Source: Suillus spraguei
Taxonomy: Eukaryota > Basidiomycota > Agaricomycetes > Boletales > Suillaceae
Assembly (NCBI GenBank): GCA_016800925.1
Contig: JABCPU010000640.1
Location: 1-33,387, forward strand
Length of the DNA: 33,387 bases
Direction: 5' to 3'
Shown here: positions 10,079-21,704 of the stretch, in pieces
Numbering within the stretch: position 1 is the stretch's first letter
How the letters are laid out: every line of letters begins with the position of its first letter
Notes under the pieces: generated by a model
Seen by the model: only the letters and a program-made list of their open reading frames with translations
Database searches by the model: none
Told to the model about the DNA's origin: nothing
Program-made: the position numbers and the translations under genes

Positions 10079-10670
10079 TCTTCGCAACATGGGATTTCGC
10101 AAGATCAGTCGTGACATGAAACTTGCAGCAATCCGACTCCATGAACGGAACCTTCTGAGCCTTCACGACATCCTAGACTCCTGCAGATTTTCCGAACGCA
10201 CTTGGTTTTGGATTTTGAGGCTCTGGCGCTAAACAGGTGATGTTGTGAACCATCAGCCTAGCACAGCAATATGTGGTCGTCTGTGTGCTCTCGATTGTGA
10301 AGATATTGATTGCCTGCTTTGTCTTGTAAGGCAGAATCCTGACTATTTTTTGGACGAGCGCATGCACCTCCTCGCAACAAGCTAGTATGTACTATGCGCA
10401 AAAGCGGACAACGAATCGCCGAAAAAGGCAAGTTTGTTTAAAATCAAGGGACGATGCTAGTTGATAATTTTATTGAAGGTTGCCGGTTCATCGCTTGCCA
10501 CTGGCGACAACGAACAGCTCGTCGTCGTCGTCGTCGCTGCATCCTTAAACTGGCTTGCTGTCCATCCCGGAGCCGGTCTTTGTAGCGTGCATGCCACAGA
10601 CGCGCGTCCACCACGACTAGTATAACATCCATCCTGGAACAGTTGAACGTTCTTCATTTTTGCCGACACT
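10079..10670. other. Spacer and likely 5' flank of the Ser/Pro-rich gene
   Basis: No gene seen. A short GTC trinucleotide run lies at about 10519-10536. The last 200 bp before 10671 probably hold the promoter and 5' leader of the downstream gene, without a clear TATA box. Confidence 0.4.
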
Positions 10671-13600
10671 ATGGCAGACCTGTCACCTGGCTTGGGTATG
10701 ATAAGCACGCGCACATCGCGGTCCTCGATGTCAAGCAATAGTAATCCCCTCCCACTTATGCGTCGCACATCTGAGAGTAGTGCGCTGTCAGCGCCATCCA
10801 CACCATCAAGCGTTCCATCCTTTCGCGCTATCCGCAATCTCCTCCCTTTTGGAAATAGCAAACCAGCGACGTCGCCAGCTCAGCCCCAAACACAAACAAA
10901 ACACCCATTTCACTTCGCTTCTCTCCGCCGCTCCAGTGATCGCAAACCCTCCTTTTCTTCTGTCCGCGACCATCAACGTGATCAGGACAATCCCCCTGTC
11001 ATATCTATATCACGTCTTGATGCTGCGGAATTCAGTGCGCACAAGGGGAGCTATGATTTTGTCCGTGTTGCTTCAGCCTCCGACAGTCTCCTTCCTTCAC
11101 TCTCTACCACTTCCCAGTCTCCTGATGACAAGATGCATGGTTCGTAGTTTGACTATCTTTGTTCAAGTGTTATTGTGAAATATTCATTACTAGCCCTCGC
11201 CCACCCATGCCCCGCTGACCTTAGCACCATCCTCGAAGCTGATAGTTCGGCTATTTCGAAATACATCCCCTCCGCAAGTCCTTCCCCATCTCCCTCCCCT
11301 ACTTCGCCACACACCTTCTTTCCACCCAAGGTCACATTCTCTCAGGGCACCTTTCCCATTTCCAAAGACCGCTCCGCCACTCAAACTTCTTGCGATCTCT
11401 CCCCCGCTACCTCCAATCTCGATTTATCCCTCTCAAAATTATCCGCCGAACTCCACGACGCTCTATCTCCCGCTATTGCCGACGGTTGGTCTAGTGCTGT
11501 CGTGGTCGAAGATGCAGACATAGCGCCACCGCTATCGAGAACAAATCACAGATTTGACAGTAGGGATACAATGTCATGTCTTCCTCAAATCTCAGACCCA
11601 GATGCAACCTTTGACTTCAGTGCGCTCGATCCCGACCTGGCCGAATTACTCAGTCCCCATCGCGGACCCAGCAAGGACATGGGAGAATCAGCCACTGATA
11701 ATTTACCAAACGGATTCAGTAGTGCATCATACCGAGTTGCAGCTTCAACAATTCCTCAAACACCTGGTCCTCGACTACACTCTGCACCTTTAGCTGAACG
11801 ATCTACTACACCTTTGTCATCAGGGTGCTCTTCCGTCGAACCTCTATCACGAGAGCCAATAACACCTCTATCCCCCAGCATACGGTCATCAGCAGCCCCC
11901 CAGCAAGATACACGATCTGGGTTAGTGTCGTTGGGTTCCAGACCGTCACGAGGAGTACACTCTCCAGAACCTATGAAACTCCCGATTTCCCGTCCTTCTC
12001 TAAACATGCGTAGCCCACCGTCACATTTGCCAAGGCTCGTGCGGAGCGTTACTTCTGCTTCTCCTTCCATCGCTGCAACTACTGTAGGTACATCTGTAGA
12101 AACAGCCACGAGAATGCAGAGGCATCAGCCTCCGTCTCCTTTATCGGGTGGGGAGGTCAAAGCGGATACGGTGATGCGATCGTCATCGGACACCACGGGG
12201 TTGAGGGTATCTTTGGACATATGTGTACCTCGTCCGTCGGTAGACGTCAACCTCACGCCTCACTCCTCCGATACCGCGATGACGAATACTCATACTGGAT
12301 CGGCAGAGGTGATTTTTTCATGTTCGCGTGAATTCACATACTTACAAGATGATTTGTAGCAGAATCAGTATCCAAAGCTGCAGAGACAGGTATCTTCGTT
12401 ACCCACCAAAGCGGGGCTCCCTTCGGTGTCCTCTATCCCTGCAACCCTCGTACCTACCTCTACCGCACCCTCTATTCTTAGTGCGTCTCCCTCACCCCCG
12501 GCTACCACTACCAGCGCAAGCCCAGGGACTCCCACATATAGCCCACCCCCAACTACAAGCACCCCCCATGACCCAATCCATTTTCGTCGTCGTCATCATC
12601 CCCACCTCTTTATCAGCCGGAAGAGAAGCTTAAGTGTTGATGAGCCCTCTTTGTTATCTGCTCATGTTGAGAAACCGGGATTAAGCGCGAGCAATCGCCT
12701 CAATGGTGCGGGAAGGTTTGGGCTTTGTGTAAAAAACGGAGTTGGAGAGAGAGCGGGCAGAGTCAAGCTCACTTCCGGAGAAAACAGACTTGTATCTTCT
12801 CCACTCACCCGCAGCACACATACGCCAGGACCCCCAACCATGGAATGGCTTGGTCCGAGGACTGTCAAAGCATTTGCCGCTGCTGGGTTGTTCGACGGGG
12901 GACGAGAGGAAGCTGGTGCAAGGTTCGAACGAGAGAGGGCAGGGTCTGTCAGTGTCAATCGATTTGAGCAGGATAGAGAAGGCGCAAGTTCAGTGCTAAG
13001 TCGGTTTGACCGTGGCCGTGAAGGTGCTACTTCCGTGATGAGCCGGTTGGATCGTGATCGTGAAGCATCCCTTGGCCGTTATGATAGAGACCGTGACTAT
13101 TCGACTATCAACCGTTATGCTTCCTTGCGAGATCATGCCCCATCGCGTGCGGCATTTTCAGAGGCTGCGAGCACATCTTCGTTTGGCACGAAGAGCGCAG
13201 GAAACGCTGGTGCAGGATGGAGCCCAAGCCCGACATTCTCGAGTGCCGCGAGGACTGCGTTCTCGGGAAGCACTGCACCCACGAGCGTAAGTAGTGGTGT
13301 GGGATCGGGGGTTAGTGCCGGGACTGGAGCTGACGGTGGGAATCCAATGGGAGCCAACGTCCGGACGCTTCAAGAAAAGCATTGTCTCGAGACCTCCGCA
13401 CTCCTGAATGCCCTTGCGGACTCTCAGGAGGCGTGCAGGAGACTGAGGGAGGAGAATGGGATGCTGAAGGAAAGATTGAGGGTGTTGGAAGCCATGGCGA
13501 ATCAAAACAGAGATGATGTGGGCTTGGGCAGAGGCGTAGGACTTGGCGTGCTTAGCCAGGATGAGGAAGATTGGTCGGATAAAACACATCGCTGTGATCA

Positions 13601-14338
13601 AGACTTCGAGCGCTTTTCCCACAAACACCTTGCTTCTCTCCGCATCTCCCCTGCCCACCAATCTCGAACACTCACGCCTGTCCCCCGCCGACCTCATCTC
13701 GAACAATCGCACTCGCATCCCTGCAGCATAGCGGAAATCATACTGTATCTACTAGGGCGTCTTTTGATTTCGCACTCGGACGGACCCCCTCTCCGTCGCG
13801 GGCCACACGGTTCAAACCTCCTCCGCAGCAGCAACATCTTCAACCTGCTTCTTCGTTGTCCATCCAGCCTCCTGCTTCCCCAGAGAAGAGACTTCCACAC
13901 AGACAAAGACGCGCGAGCACATCCTCGAGCTTGTTCCCTGCTCCCCCGCCCGAAATGTCGATGCTGATGTTGGAGGATGTAGGGTTAACCAACGTGGTGA
14001 GCGAGTCACCGCCTTCTCCCGGCGGTTCCTCCCCTATTGTTAAAAAATTGGGGCATAAACATTCGCATTCGCATTCCATGATTCCTCGTTCGCATTCCTT
14101 CCATGCTCCTCAGTCCTCTTACGCAAATCAATCTGTATTATTCACCTCCTTCGCATCGTCAGGCGCAGTAGCCGCGAGCCCAAGCACTGCGACTTTCTCG
14201 ATGACTGAAGCTCCTGGGTCTCCGCATAGTCTACAATTGCGCCCCGAACACGAGTTACACCTTGGGGATATGACGAGCTTGAGTCTATATGCTATGAGCG
14301 ATGGGGAGGGGGATGATGGGGATGAGGAGCAGGTATGA
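10671..14338 (+). CDS. Large Ser/Pro-rich protein with RFDR repeats and a C-terminal coiled coil
   Basis: The ATG at 10671 opens exon 1 (10671-11139). Exon 2 is 11194-12308 and exon 3 starts at 12360; the introns are 54 and 51 nt and all phases agree. The protein is Ser/Thr/Pro-rich, low-complexity and likely disordered over most of its length. Between about 12925 and 13130 it carries five or six imperfect 11-17-residue repeats, such as RFEQDREGASSVLS and RFDRGREGATSVMS. A leucine-zipper-like coiled coil follows (RTLQEKHCLETSALLNALAD onward to RVLEAMA, about 13360-13500). The end of the gene (FKPPPQQQHLQPASSL to DGEGDDGDEEQV, stop 14336-14338) lies in another frame, so at least one junction between 13518 and 13740 is unresolved; a GTGGGC donor at 13518 is the best candidate. 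Total length is about 1,150 residues. No family was recognised; a scaffold or cytoskeletal role is only a guess from the composition. Confidence 0.6.
12925..13130 (+). repeat. Imperfect protein repeat array (R-[FLY]-[DE]-x-x-R-E-x-[AS]-S)
   Basis: Consecutive units read RFERERAGSVSVN, RFEQDREGASSVLS, RFDRGREGATSVMS, RLDRDREASLG, RYDRDRDYSTIN and RYASLRDHAPS. The DNA units are about 33-51 bp and diverged, so this is an old in-frame expansion and not a recent slippage product. Confidence 0.75.
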
Positions 14339-14579
14339 GTTATGTTTTCTGTCGGCGACCTCAGGATGATGTTCGAGGTACGGTCGCCTCCTGATAATTA
14401 TGTTTCGCATGCGCTATGCTCTAGGATTTTTGTCATTCGTTTATTCCGTGTTCCATTTTGTCTAGTCGTCTTTGCTTCTGCTGTCGTGTATTGCAGATTT
14501 GATCTTACATATCCCGCTATTCCATTGTAGAATATACCCAGGTTACAATAATTGTACATAGATACCCTTCACTTGGTAA

Positions 14580-14990
14580 TCAGATACCGTTGAACTTCTG
14601 CAATGCTCTTTTAGAATGACAAATAAAATTTGCTGCGTAATGGAGTACTGTCAGCTGCTGTTCGAGCCGCGCCCGGTCTGCTAGTGAATGTCCGCCATCA
14701 CTGACCTAGAAAATGATAAGAGACCAAGCACGCGACTACAGGCATCCACGTGTTACCTCCCGAGCGGCAGCGGATCCTTCTGAACGGTGAACATAGCGTT
14801 CCCCGACACGGGTTTCTCGGCACGTGCTACCGGTTTCTAGTTAGGCGCAGAAGCTTGTGCGGTCCAACTCAAGCGCTCTTACCCGCCGCGGTTTGTATGA
14901 ATGTGGGGAACGGAATCAATGACTGATTTGTTCAAATTAGCGTGGGTGTTTCTCCTAAGGATGAGTGAGCCCAGCGCCGCGGCGGTTTAG
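14580..14990 (-). pseudogene. 3' part of a small multi-exon gene or gene remnant, family unknown
   Basis: Minus-strand exons can be read from about 14990 down to 14883, 14826-14757 and 14705-14580. The introns are 56 nt (GTAAGA donor, GCCTAAC branch) and 51 nt (GTAACA donor, TTTTCTAG acceptor). Phases agree and give a peptide with LRRNTHANLNKSVIDSVPHI, HTNRGGTCRETRVGERYVHR, DGGHSLADRARLEQQL and a stop at 14580-14582. A TAA lies in frame shortly upstream, so the 5' part is missing or begins with another exon; an acceptor CTTAG sits near 14957. It is tail-to-tail with the Ser/Pro-rich gene. The alternative acceptor AACTAG changes the middle exon frame, so the model is tentative. Confidence 0.35.
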
Positions 14991-15716
14991 GGTGTGAATC
15001 GTATCAACTGTATAACGTTACATAAATATGCGGAATCGCAAAAGTTGAAACTTGCGTGTCGGAAATATCCGACGAGAACCCCGTAAGCACTTCTGAGTTA
15101 CCTATTTGAGTATTATCACAGGGTGATTAAGCAAACGTTTAAGGAAGACCGCTGCTATCTCGGCCTTTCAGCAAGTTGGGATGCCAACTTGTGCCAGTCC
15201 TCAAAGGATGGCGATAATATGGGCATCATTCGTAAAAAGGCCGGTATCGACTTGTGACTTCATCAAGTTATTAATGCGGAAGAGTGTCCAGAAAACAAAC
15301 ACACCGTGGAACCTGTGGCGGTCGGAGGAAGAATGGCTGATATCAAGTTGATGTCGAACATTCTAGTGGGAATGGTGGGATTCCTTCTTACGGTTCGGGA
15401 TTGCCTTAGTCGTGCCTAGGCTTATCAGTATATCAGCGACAGCCTTTCCGTTTCAGTGATTCAATAACAGATGTATGGCAGGTGCACTCGTTGCATCATA
15501 TCGCCATACTCATCATAAACTCGGAATTTAGAACTACGCACCCACTGTGATCAACCAAGCAAAAATATGAAAGTATTTTCTACGACACGTAATTATGTGA
15601 CGTTTGTTTCAGAGAAGCTGCCGCCACCACCGGTGTGTCCATGTTGATTCGACACAACATGTTGAAGTTTTGTCGTTTGACAATATTAATATCTATCAGC
15701 CGTATGCGTAAAAGTA
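14991..15716. other. Spacer without recognised gene
   Basis: About 0.7 kb between the small remnant and the 3' end of the transporter gene. I saw no open frame with protein-like composition, no RNA gene and no repeat. Confidence 0.5.
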
Positions 15717-17969
15717 TTAATGTGCTGCAAAACGCGAATTCTTCCGCAATCGTGCGCCAATTCGGTAAAATACGAAACTGATGGTCAGAAATGAGGGTCA
15801 ATGTTGAATATTACTTGCTGCATGTTTGACTCACGGTAATGGCGCCATGATCGTTGTGAGGCCGGCCAAAAGAGCGGTAGCACCAACGGTTCCCAGTCTA
15901 TTATACATGGCTCCCGCGAATAGCGGAAATGCAGCGGCAAATGCAGATCGCAGTGCACTATTACTTGCCATGGCAGAGGCAGCTATTGGGCGGTATGCGG
16001 TAACAAGGTACGTGAACGTTGATGTGAAAACAAAATATACACCGGCGCCGAAAGGTACAGATGCGATGATTGGGGCAATCCAGTGGACTTGCGGATATGT
16101 GGTGAACGCGAGCCAGAACAAACCTATAGTCATGGTAAGCATCACGCGACAAAGAACCACTGGTTACTGACCAACTGGCACAAGTATCGCTCCTACTTGA
16201 CCCATGATAAGCCTCATCTCAGGAGGTGGATCGCCGTTGTATTTGGCAGTTTCACGGGCATATAGTCTAGAAAGGAGGGCCAATCATATTTGTATTGATG
16301 GTGCACGCCAGAGAAAAAGAAGAGACCCCCCTGTTCCAGAGCGGTTGTGTGGCAAGGCCCAAAATGTTCCCGAGGCCAATCCCAATGAACGCTAGTCCAG
16401 TGCTTTGCATATTAAATCCATGGATGTCTTCGAAAATAATGGGGTATGCTTGGAATGCAAGATATAGGATCCCAAGAAGAAGGGCATTCCTGGAACAATA
16501 ACAATCAGGGCTTATACCGAGTGTCAATGAGTTGCATTGCCCTTACCAGGAGTCTAAAAGCAGTGCCATTCGATCGAATAAAAGTAATTCTAGCAAAGGT
16601 GCCGCATCATTACTTGCGATGGAGCGCAGATGATCCCTGATGACTTACGAAACGGTCTGTAGCAACTGACGAGAATAGCAGAAGCAAGAGTGCCTTCCTG
16701 CCTATCTAAAGGAGCATAAAACTTTGGGTCTCCAGTTGACTCTCTCAGTCTGTCGTGCGGATTAGTGTATCGCGCAAAGACGAGAAGAAAATAGACATGC
16801 ACTCCTACCTTCTTGCCTTCTTCTTCAGGATCACTGGGACGTACGTCTCAGGAACAAACTAAATTCAATCCATAAGTCAATCCATCTCACAAAAAAAAGA
16901 TGCAAAACGCACTATAACCAATATGAGAAACTCTGTGAAAATCCAGCATAACTGCACTCGATACGTCCATTCCCAGTATAGGTTCTGTCAGAAAAATGTC
17001 AAACGAGGATCAAGGATCAGGCCAATGAATCTGACCTGATTGATGAATCTACGTTACCACGTCACATCAGAAACAGTGTTACCAAGAGACATGAAGAATG
17101 AACCCAGCAATCAAGGGACCAGCCACTGGTCCGATAAATGGAGATCTTCAAGATGATTAGTTACTCCATTGTATAGTTTAGCTGCTAGTGTTGTCAAGTG
17201 AACTTACATAGTATATACAGCCATTGGACTTGGGACATCATTCAGCAAAATATCGAACGGAACGCAAATCTAGGAGCCTACCTTGCAACAGTCGAATTCG
17301 GAAACATATCACTTACACTACCCCCAGCTACACTCAAAAAGGCCGATCCACAGAATCCGGTGATAAAGCGAAAGACCAAGAAAACAGCTGTTGTTTTTTG
17401 TAGATCCAGTATCCATTCTGGGAACAAATGTACTCACTAATGTCGGGAGCGAACACCACGGGGAATGTGAAGACGAAGAATGATGCATAGGATGTTTGGT
17501 ATACAGCATTCCGGCCTGCTCAACTCTTTGAAGGTATGCTTTTGGATAAAAATATTGGACGTACCATACATTTCGGACAACGGACCAACGAGAAGCGGTC
17601 CAGTTCCGAGACCTGCCACGAACATGCTAATTCCAAGAACGGACACTTCACGTGAGACATGAAATGTTTGTGTGGTACCCTGTTCCGTGAACGCAGCCTG
17701 AAACACGATCAGTCTTGACCATAGTGAGGTATAAGATGACTTACAATCGAAGAAGCACACGCCACGCATAGAGAGGCGGAGCTAATGATCAGGACCGTGA
17801 GCCACCGTCTGAACAAGGACATATTCTGTGGATTATCCTTTGGCTCGAGGACGACAAGATGTAGATCACTTTCGGCATTTTCGAGTTGTAATGCAGATAC
17901 GTCGGTCTCTGTGGTAGCAGCATCGTGAGACGGCTCAAATGACCCTGATTGCTTTTCCAACGTTGACAT
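15717..17969 (-). CDS. MFS drug:H+ antiporter of the DHA1 family (15 exons)
   Basis: A 12-helix plasma-membrane efflux transporter by family. The minus-strand exons are 17745-17969, 17565-17697, 17438-17515, 17282-17387, 17208-17228, 17104-17145, 17036-17048, 16913-16984, 16809-16858, 16649-16749, 16547-16589, 16307-16489, 16172-16266, 15835-16123 and 15717-15777. They splice to 503 residues with every phase consistent. Landmarks are the loop 2-3 motif GPLSEMYGR (113-121), RFITGFCGSAFLSVAGGSVS, the motif C region PFIGPVAGPLIAGF, FVPETYVPVILKKKAR, FDRMALLL and a well-kept C-terminal half (YFVFTSTFTYLVTAYRPIAA, SNSALRSAFAAAFPLFAG). The N-terminal 50 residues are acidic and cytosolic. ATG 17969 is preferred over in-frame upstream codons. 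The donor of exon 12 is unusual (see findings). Substrate cannot be deduced; polyamine/drug exporters are the closest type. Confidence 0.92.
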
Positions 17970-18500
17970 AGTACAACACACCGGCCAAACGATCTCTTAG
18001 CCTATAAAAGAAAAACAGAGATCGGTATCGTAAGCAGATGCGAGAAGAATGACCGATATAGTTGGTACCAAGTGGCACAATTAATTCTGGAGTATTGTTG
18101 TAGCGGCGGCCGCCAATGAATGCATGAGGTCGGCATGAATACGTGAGGTCAGCATGAACGTTGGACCGGCGCCATGAACAAATCAGTGATCGATTGGACA
18201 AAGCTGCCAATAGCAAAAGCATATGCGTCCACGACTGGCAACTTCCGAAACTAAGTATGATGAGTCTGGTCATGCGATGTTCCCAGAAGCTCTGGTGTGG
18301 AGAGTTGGCTCGCACAATTAATGCTGGAGTCTTGCAGGACACATCCCAAATTGGAACGGATCATAAGTCGGACTCGGAGCGTTTTTATAGCAATGACTGC
18401 GGCTGCAATGTGATAAAGCGATAGCCCGAACATACAAGAATGCTTGCAACTCACCCCTAACAGCGCCCTGCTACTAGGCAGCCAATCATCACTCACAAAC
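17970..18500. other. 5' flank of the transporter gene
   Basis: No gene recognised. The stretch holds the transporter promoter for the minus strand. Small open frames on both strands lack recognisable motifs. Confidence 0.4.
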
Positions 18501-18603
18501 AATGAGAGAACTTGTTAGGAGAGCCATATTGCTCATCATTGCGGCAGCAGTGCTAGGTAGTGATAGTAAGCTGCAGTATAGACAGCAACCCGGAGATAAT
18601 GAC

Positions 18604-18920
18604 TCACACCGTCGTAGACCAAGCGGAATCCCAACGGAATATTATCAAAATAGTCCTGTTGTCGTCGAGGGCGAGTTGAAACCCAGATAAATTCGACTCA
18701 CTTCGAAAATGACCTAATTCCAATTCAATCGGGAACTTCTGAGCTAAATCGAGTTGGTGTGGTTCACTTCCATACATCGTAATCCCCTGTGAATGGTCAA
18801 TGACATTTTGCTGGCAGTTGGCACGAGCTGCAACAGACTGGTAGGTGCCCCACCAATATTCAAAAGGGTTTAGAACCTTCTCAATAGTCACTCTCAATTG
18901 TTGAGACCCTGGCTGAACCC
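18604..18920 (-). pseudogene. Coding-looking remnant, family unknown
   Basis: One minus-strand frame reads TKRVQPGSQQLRVTIEKVLN then PFEYWWGTYQSVAARANCQQ and on to PIELELGHFRSE, open from about 18920. A GTGAGT donor follows near 18704, and an AACAG acceptor near 18660 leads to DYFDNIPLGFRLVYDG, but the phases do not match. The composition is that of a real folded protein. I see no start codon in context and cannot name the family. A short plus-strand frame at 18502-18690 begins with a signal-like hydrophobic segment but is probably a shadow. Confidence 0.3.
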
Positions 18921-20280
18921 GTTTAGTTGAAGTAAGATGTCACAGCAACCATACGGAGCTATTGCGAGGCTCCAGCGATACTTGGGGAGAAACAACGGTG
19001 AATGTCCGGAAGTAACCGGATACTATATGCGGAAGCCTAAGTAGCGGTAAGCCTTGAGAGTGCACGAGCATTGGTCTACTACAGTACACTATCTCATGAT
19101 GCATCGACTTCAGAAGGTCCCACCACGGGCCAGTGCAAAATTATGCATCAACCCATGCATTATGAGATAGCATTTTCGGTCGTGTTGCATATGTGATCTT
19201 GTTTGGGCCAGCATTATTTATTCATGCTACTAATCATCAAAGGAACCAAACAATTTTTTACACTTTGTACTGAAGCTCCAAGTTTTGCTGTCGTTACAAT
19301 AAGGGTTAGTTTTCCTGGAGATTTCAACAAGGTCAAGTTATAATGAGGTTTGAAGTTACCATGAGGTTTGACTATAGATTAGTGACAATACTGTGTCTCG
19401 AGAATCATTGGTATGTATGTCATTGTGAGTGCACAGGAATAAGGACACTATCGTGTAATGGTGAGTATGTGTTGTAGTTGCCTGCTGATCTCACGAGGAC
19501 TCTTGTCAGACATTGACAGTTAAAAATGTTAAATGTGCGAAATTATTTTTCATTATTTACTAAATGAAGCTGTCTTACTGTGGGCTTTATGGCATTGTGA
19601 GTGTCGCACTGGGAGGTTCTGCGCAGAGCTGTACAGAAAAGATAGAACTGTACAGACGGTATGGTGGATGATTGGTAACAATTCAATTTGCCGCAGGTAA
19701 GTTCGTCTGTTTACTCATGATGTATGTACCAAATCTTTTTGCATACCTAGTAAGTACGTTGTCACTGATTCACAGGCTGGGGCCGATTAGATTTTGTTTT
19801 TGTTTATTTCTACTTCTTCCTGATCCACCACGCCTTTCGTAAGTGAAGTACTAGTGGAAACTGTGGAATCAGATCTCTATGAAGACCTTTTGTAGGTGCA
19901 TCCTAGTATTATGTGGACTGCAGTGCACTCCCCCAAAAAAAATTCAGTTCTATTGCACTCGACACCTTGTTGTTAGTTCACTCCTCTCAGTCAAGTCATT
20001 ACTATTTGGATGTCATCTTCGTTTTCAATGTGCTGAGGTGAACTGAGTACGCGTTCTGAAATGATCAATTACTCACCAAACGACTTGAACAAGACTCTGA
20101 CTTTTGTGACTCTCCAAGTCACTTCAAGGGACTAGTCCATCATCTTTTTCCCTCAACCATGACGATGTCTACTAGTCCAGGAGCCTTCCCCATTCCCTTA
20201 CTGTTTCGAACGTGTGTCCGAAGGCACAACTCGTCATGGAGTAAATTTGTTACATAATGTTGCAACAACAATTTGCACAG
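18921..20280. other. Gene-free AT-rich stretch
   Basis: No open frame of note in about 1.3 kb. It contains the first copy of a small foldback element (19089-19170). Otherwise nothing was recognised. Confidence 0.5.
19089..19170 (-). repeat. MITE-like foldback element, copy A
   Basis: An 82-bp segment bounded by inverted repeats: ctatctcatgatgcat on the left and atgcattatgagatag on the right (14 of 16 positions pair). A second atgcat lies just inside the right arm. Copy B at 22435-22486 has the same arms in the opposite orientation. No clear target-site duplication is visible and there is no coding capacity. Confidence 0.55.
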
Positions 20281-20287
20281 GGGCTAA

Positions 20288-20720
20288 GACCAGCAAGGTG
20301 AACCTCTAAGGAAATCATCCACGAGTGGTGCGTTCCAACAGAAAAAAACGTTGTCAGCGGCAGGTTTCGAACCTATACAGCCAAATGGCAACAGATTTGG
20401 ATTCTGCTGTGGCAACCACCTGGTTAGCCTGGACCAGTTACGGTGAACTTCCAAAGAAACCATTCATAAGTGAATATCAAGGTGTGTTCCGATAGGAACA
20501 AACCTCAGGTTTCGAACCTGCACAGCCCAAGAGAAACAGATATTGATTCTGTTGTAGCAACCACCTGGTTAACGGTGAACTTCCAAAGAAACCACCCATG
20601 ACTGAATATCAAAGTGTCTTCCGACAGAACAAAAAAGCTGCAGTTCAGCAGGTTTCGAACATGCGTAATCCGAGAGCAACAGATTTTGATTCCGTTGCGG
20701 TGACCACACTGGCCAAGCTA
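20288..20720 (-). repeat. Three tandem ~145-bp repeat units carrying tRNA-Leu(CAA)-like modules
   Basis: Each unit holds, on the minus strand, a tRNA-like module: 20361-20429, 20506-20571 and 20650-20719, spaced 145 and 144 bp. Each has an internal promoter B-box-like GTTCGAAACCTG and an A-box-like region (CCAGGTGGTTGC or GGCCAGTGTGGTC). Each also has an anticodon arm of the type CAACAGA-loop-TCTGTTG. The loop of the third module is ATCAAAA, which puts CAA at the anticodon; the first reads CCA after a substitution. The linkers are also repeated (ggtgaacttccaaagaaacc twice). Acceptor stems do not pair well, so these are tRNA-derived repeats (SINE-like or tandem pseudogenes), not functional tRNAs. 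Confidence 0.65.
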
Positions 20721-20949
20721 GTTTAATTATTCCACTTGACGAGACTTAATTTGACTTATGGGCCCCTGATTGACACGGAGATGACATGACGTCTATGAGA
20801 CATGAAACTGCCTTAACGAGGGACGAAGACTGAGATAATTCTGATTCACCATCATCAGTAGTAGGTTCAATATGATTGACATCACCACTAATGTACATGA
20901 AGTTTCTATAAACACAGAACGAAACCAGCAGATATTAAAAAGAGGAGAA

Positions 20950-21704
20950 TGAGACACTGTCACCACCTTGAAGGTCAGACATAGAGATTGGAGACGGGAG
21001 TCTTGTCTTCCCACAAAACGGTGGCAACACAGTTCATCCCAAACCCAACATTGAGACCACATGCGACCTCGAACTTGATATTGGTAGTGAGCACACGGCA
21101 ATGAATCACTGAAGGAAGCCATAAGAATTTCAGCGAATCATGAACTTGGGCCTAAATGGTAGAGCGAACGAGCAATCGAAGAAGAGACGAGAGAAAAATA
21201 TGATTCAAGGTCAAAAGCAACAGATGCAGGAAGACGACCGATTTGAATGAGGTCCCAGTGGTAGGTAAAACACAATACAACCCACTCCCTTATTGTAGCG
21301 GAAATAAATCTACGATACATTAGAATGGTCGCACATGGTGTTCAGAGGCGAATGGAAGCACTTACATTACTAGGAAGATTCTGAGGAGACCTGACATGAA
21401 AAGCGAAGTCCGTGTCAGAAGCGTCCAGCAGAGCACCATCGAGTCCGACCACCTCCTTAGTGCCTGCTGCAAGCACTCGTCTCCTAAGATAAGAGTCTGT
21501 TCGCTGGAACAGGGGGAGGCTAGTAGAGCAGGAAAGTAGTAGCGGTTTCGAGCTTGCAAAAGCTCTCATCAGGGGGCTGCTGCTACCCCTGCCGCTCGTA
21601 TTCGTACCGTTTTGGATTACTACTACTGAGCCTATGTGAGCATTGGGAGTAAATTGTTTGTGCGATACTGCAACTGCAACCACTCTAGGACCAGCCAGAC
21701 GCAT
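20950..21704 (-). pseudogene. Coding-looking multi-exon remnant, family unknown
   Basis: From 21704 one minus-strand frame reads RVVAVAVSHKQFTPNAHIGS through TKEVVGLDGALLDASDTDFA to SPQNLPSN, then meets a GTAAGT donor near 21366 with an acceptor TCGTAG near 21310. Further down, HDSLKFLWLPSVIHCRVLTT continues to FEVACGLNVGFGMNC and LWEDKTPVSNLYV before a TGA near 20970. Phases do not all agree, and the 5' end is not defined. It is either a decayed gene or one whose exons I could not resolve. I do not recognise the family. Confidence 0.3.

Noticed and set aside
13158..13718. Minus-strand 186-codon frame opposite the Ser/Pro-rich gene
   Set aside because: Antisense of the RFDR repeats and coiled coil; Arg/Ser-rich without motifs.
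15826..16170. Plus-strand frame of 114 codons
   Set aside because: Antisense of transporter exon 14, which matches the DHA1 family closely.
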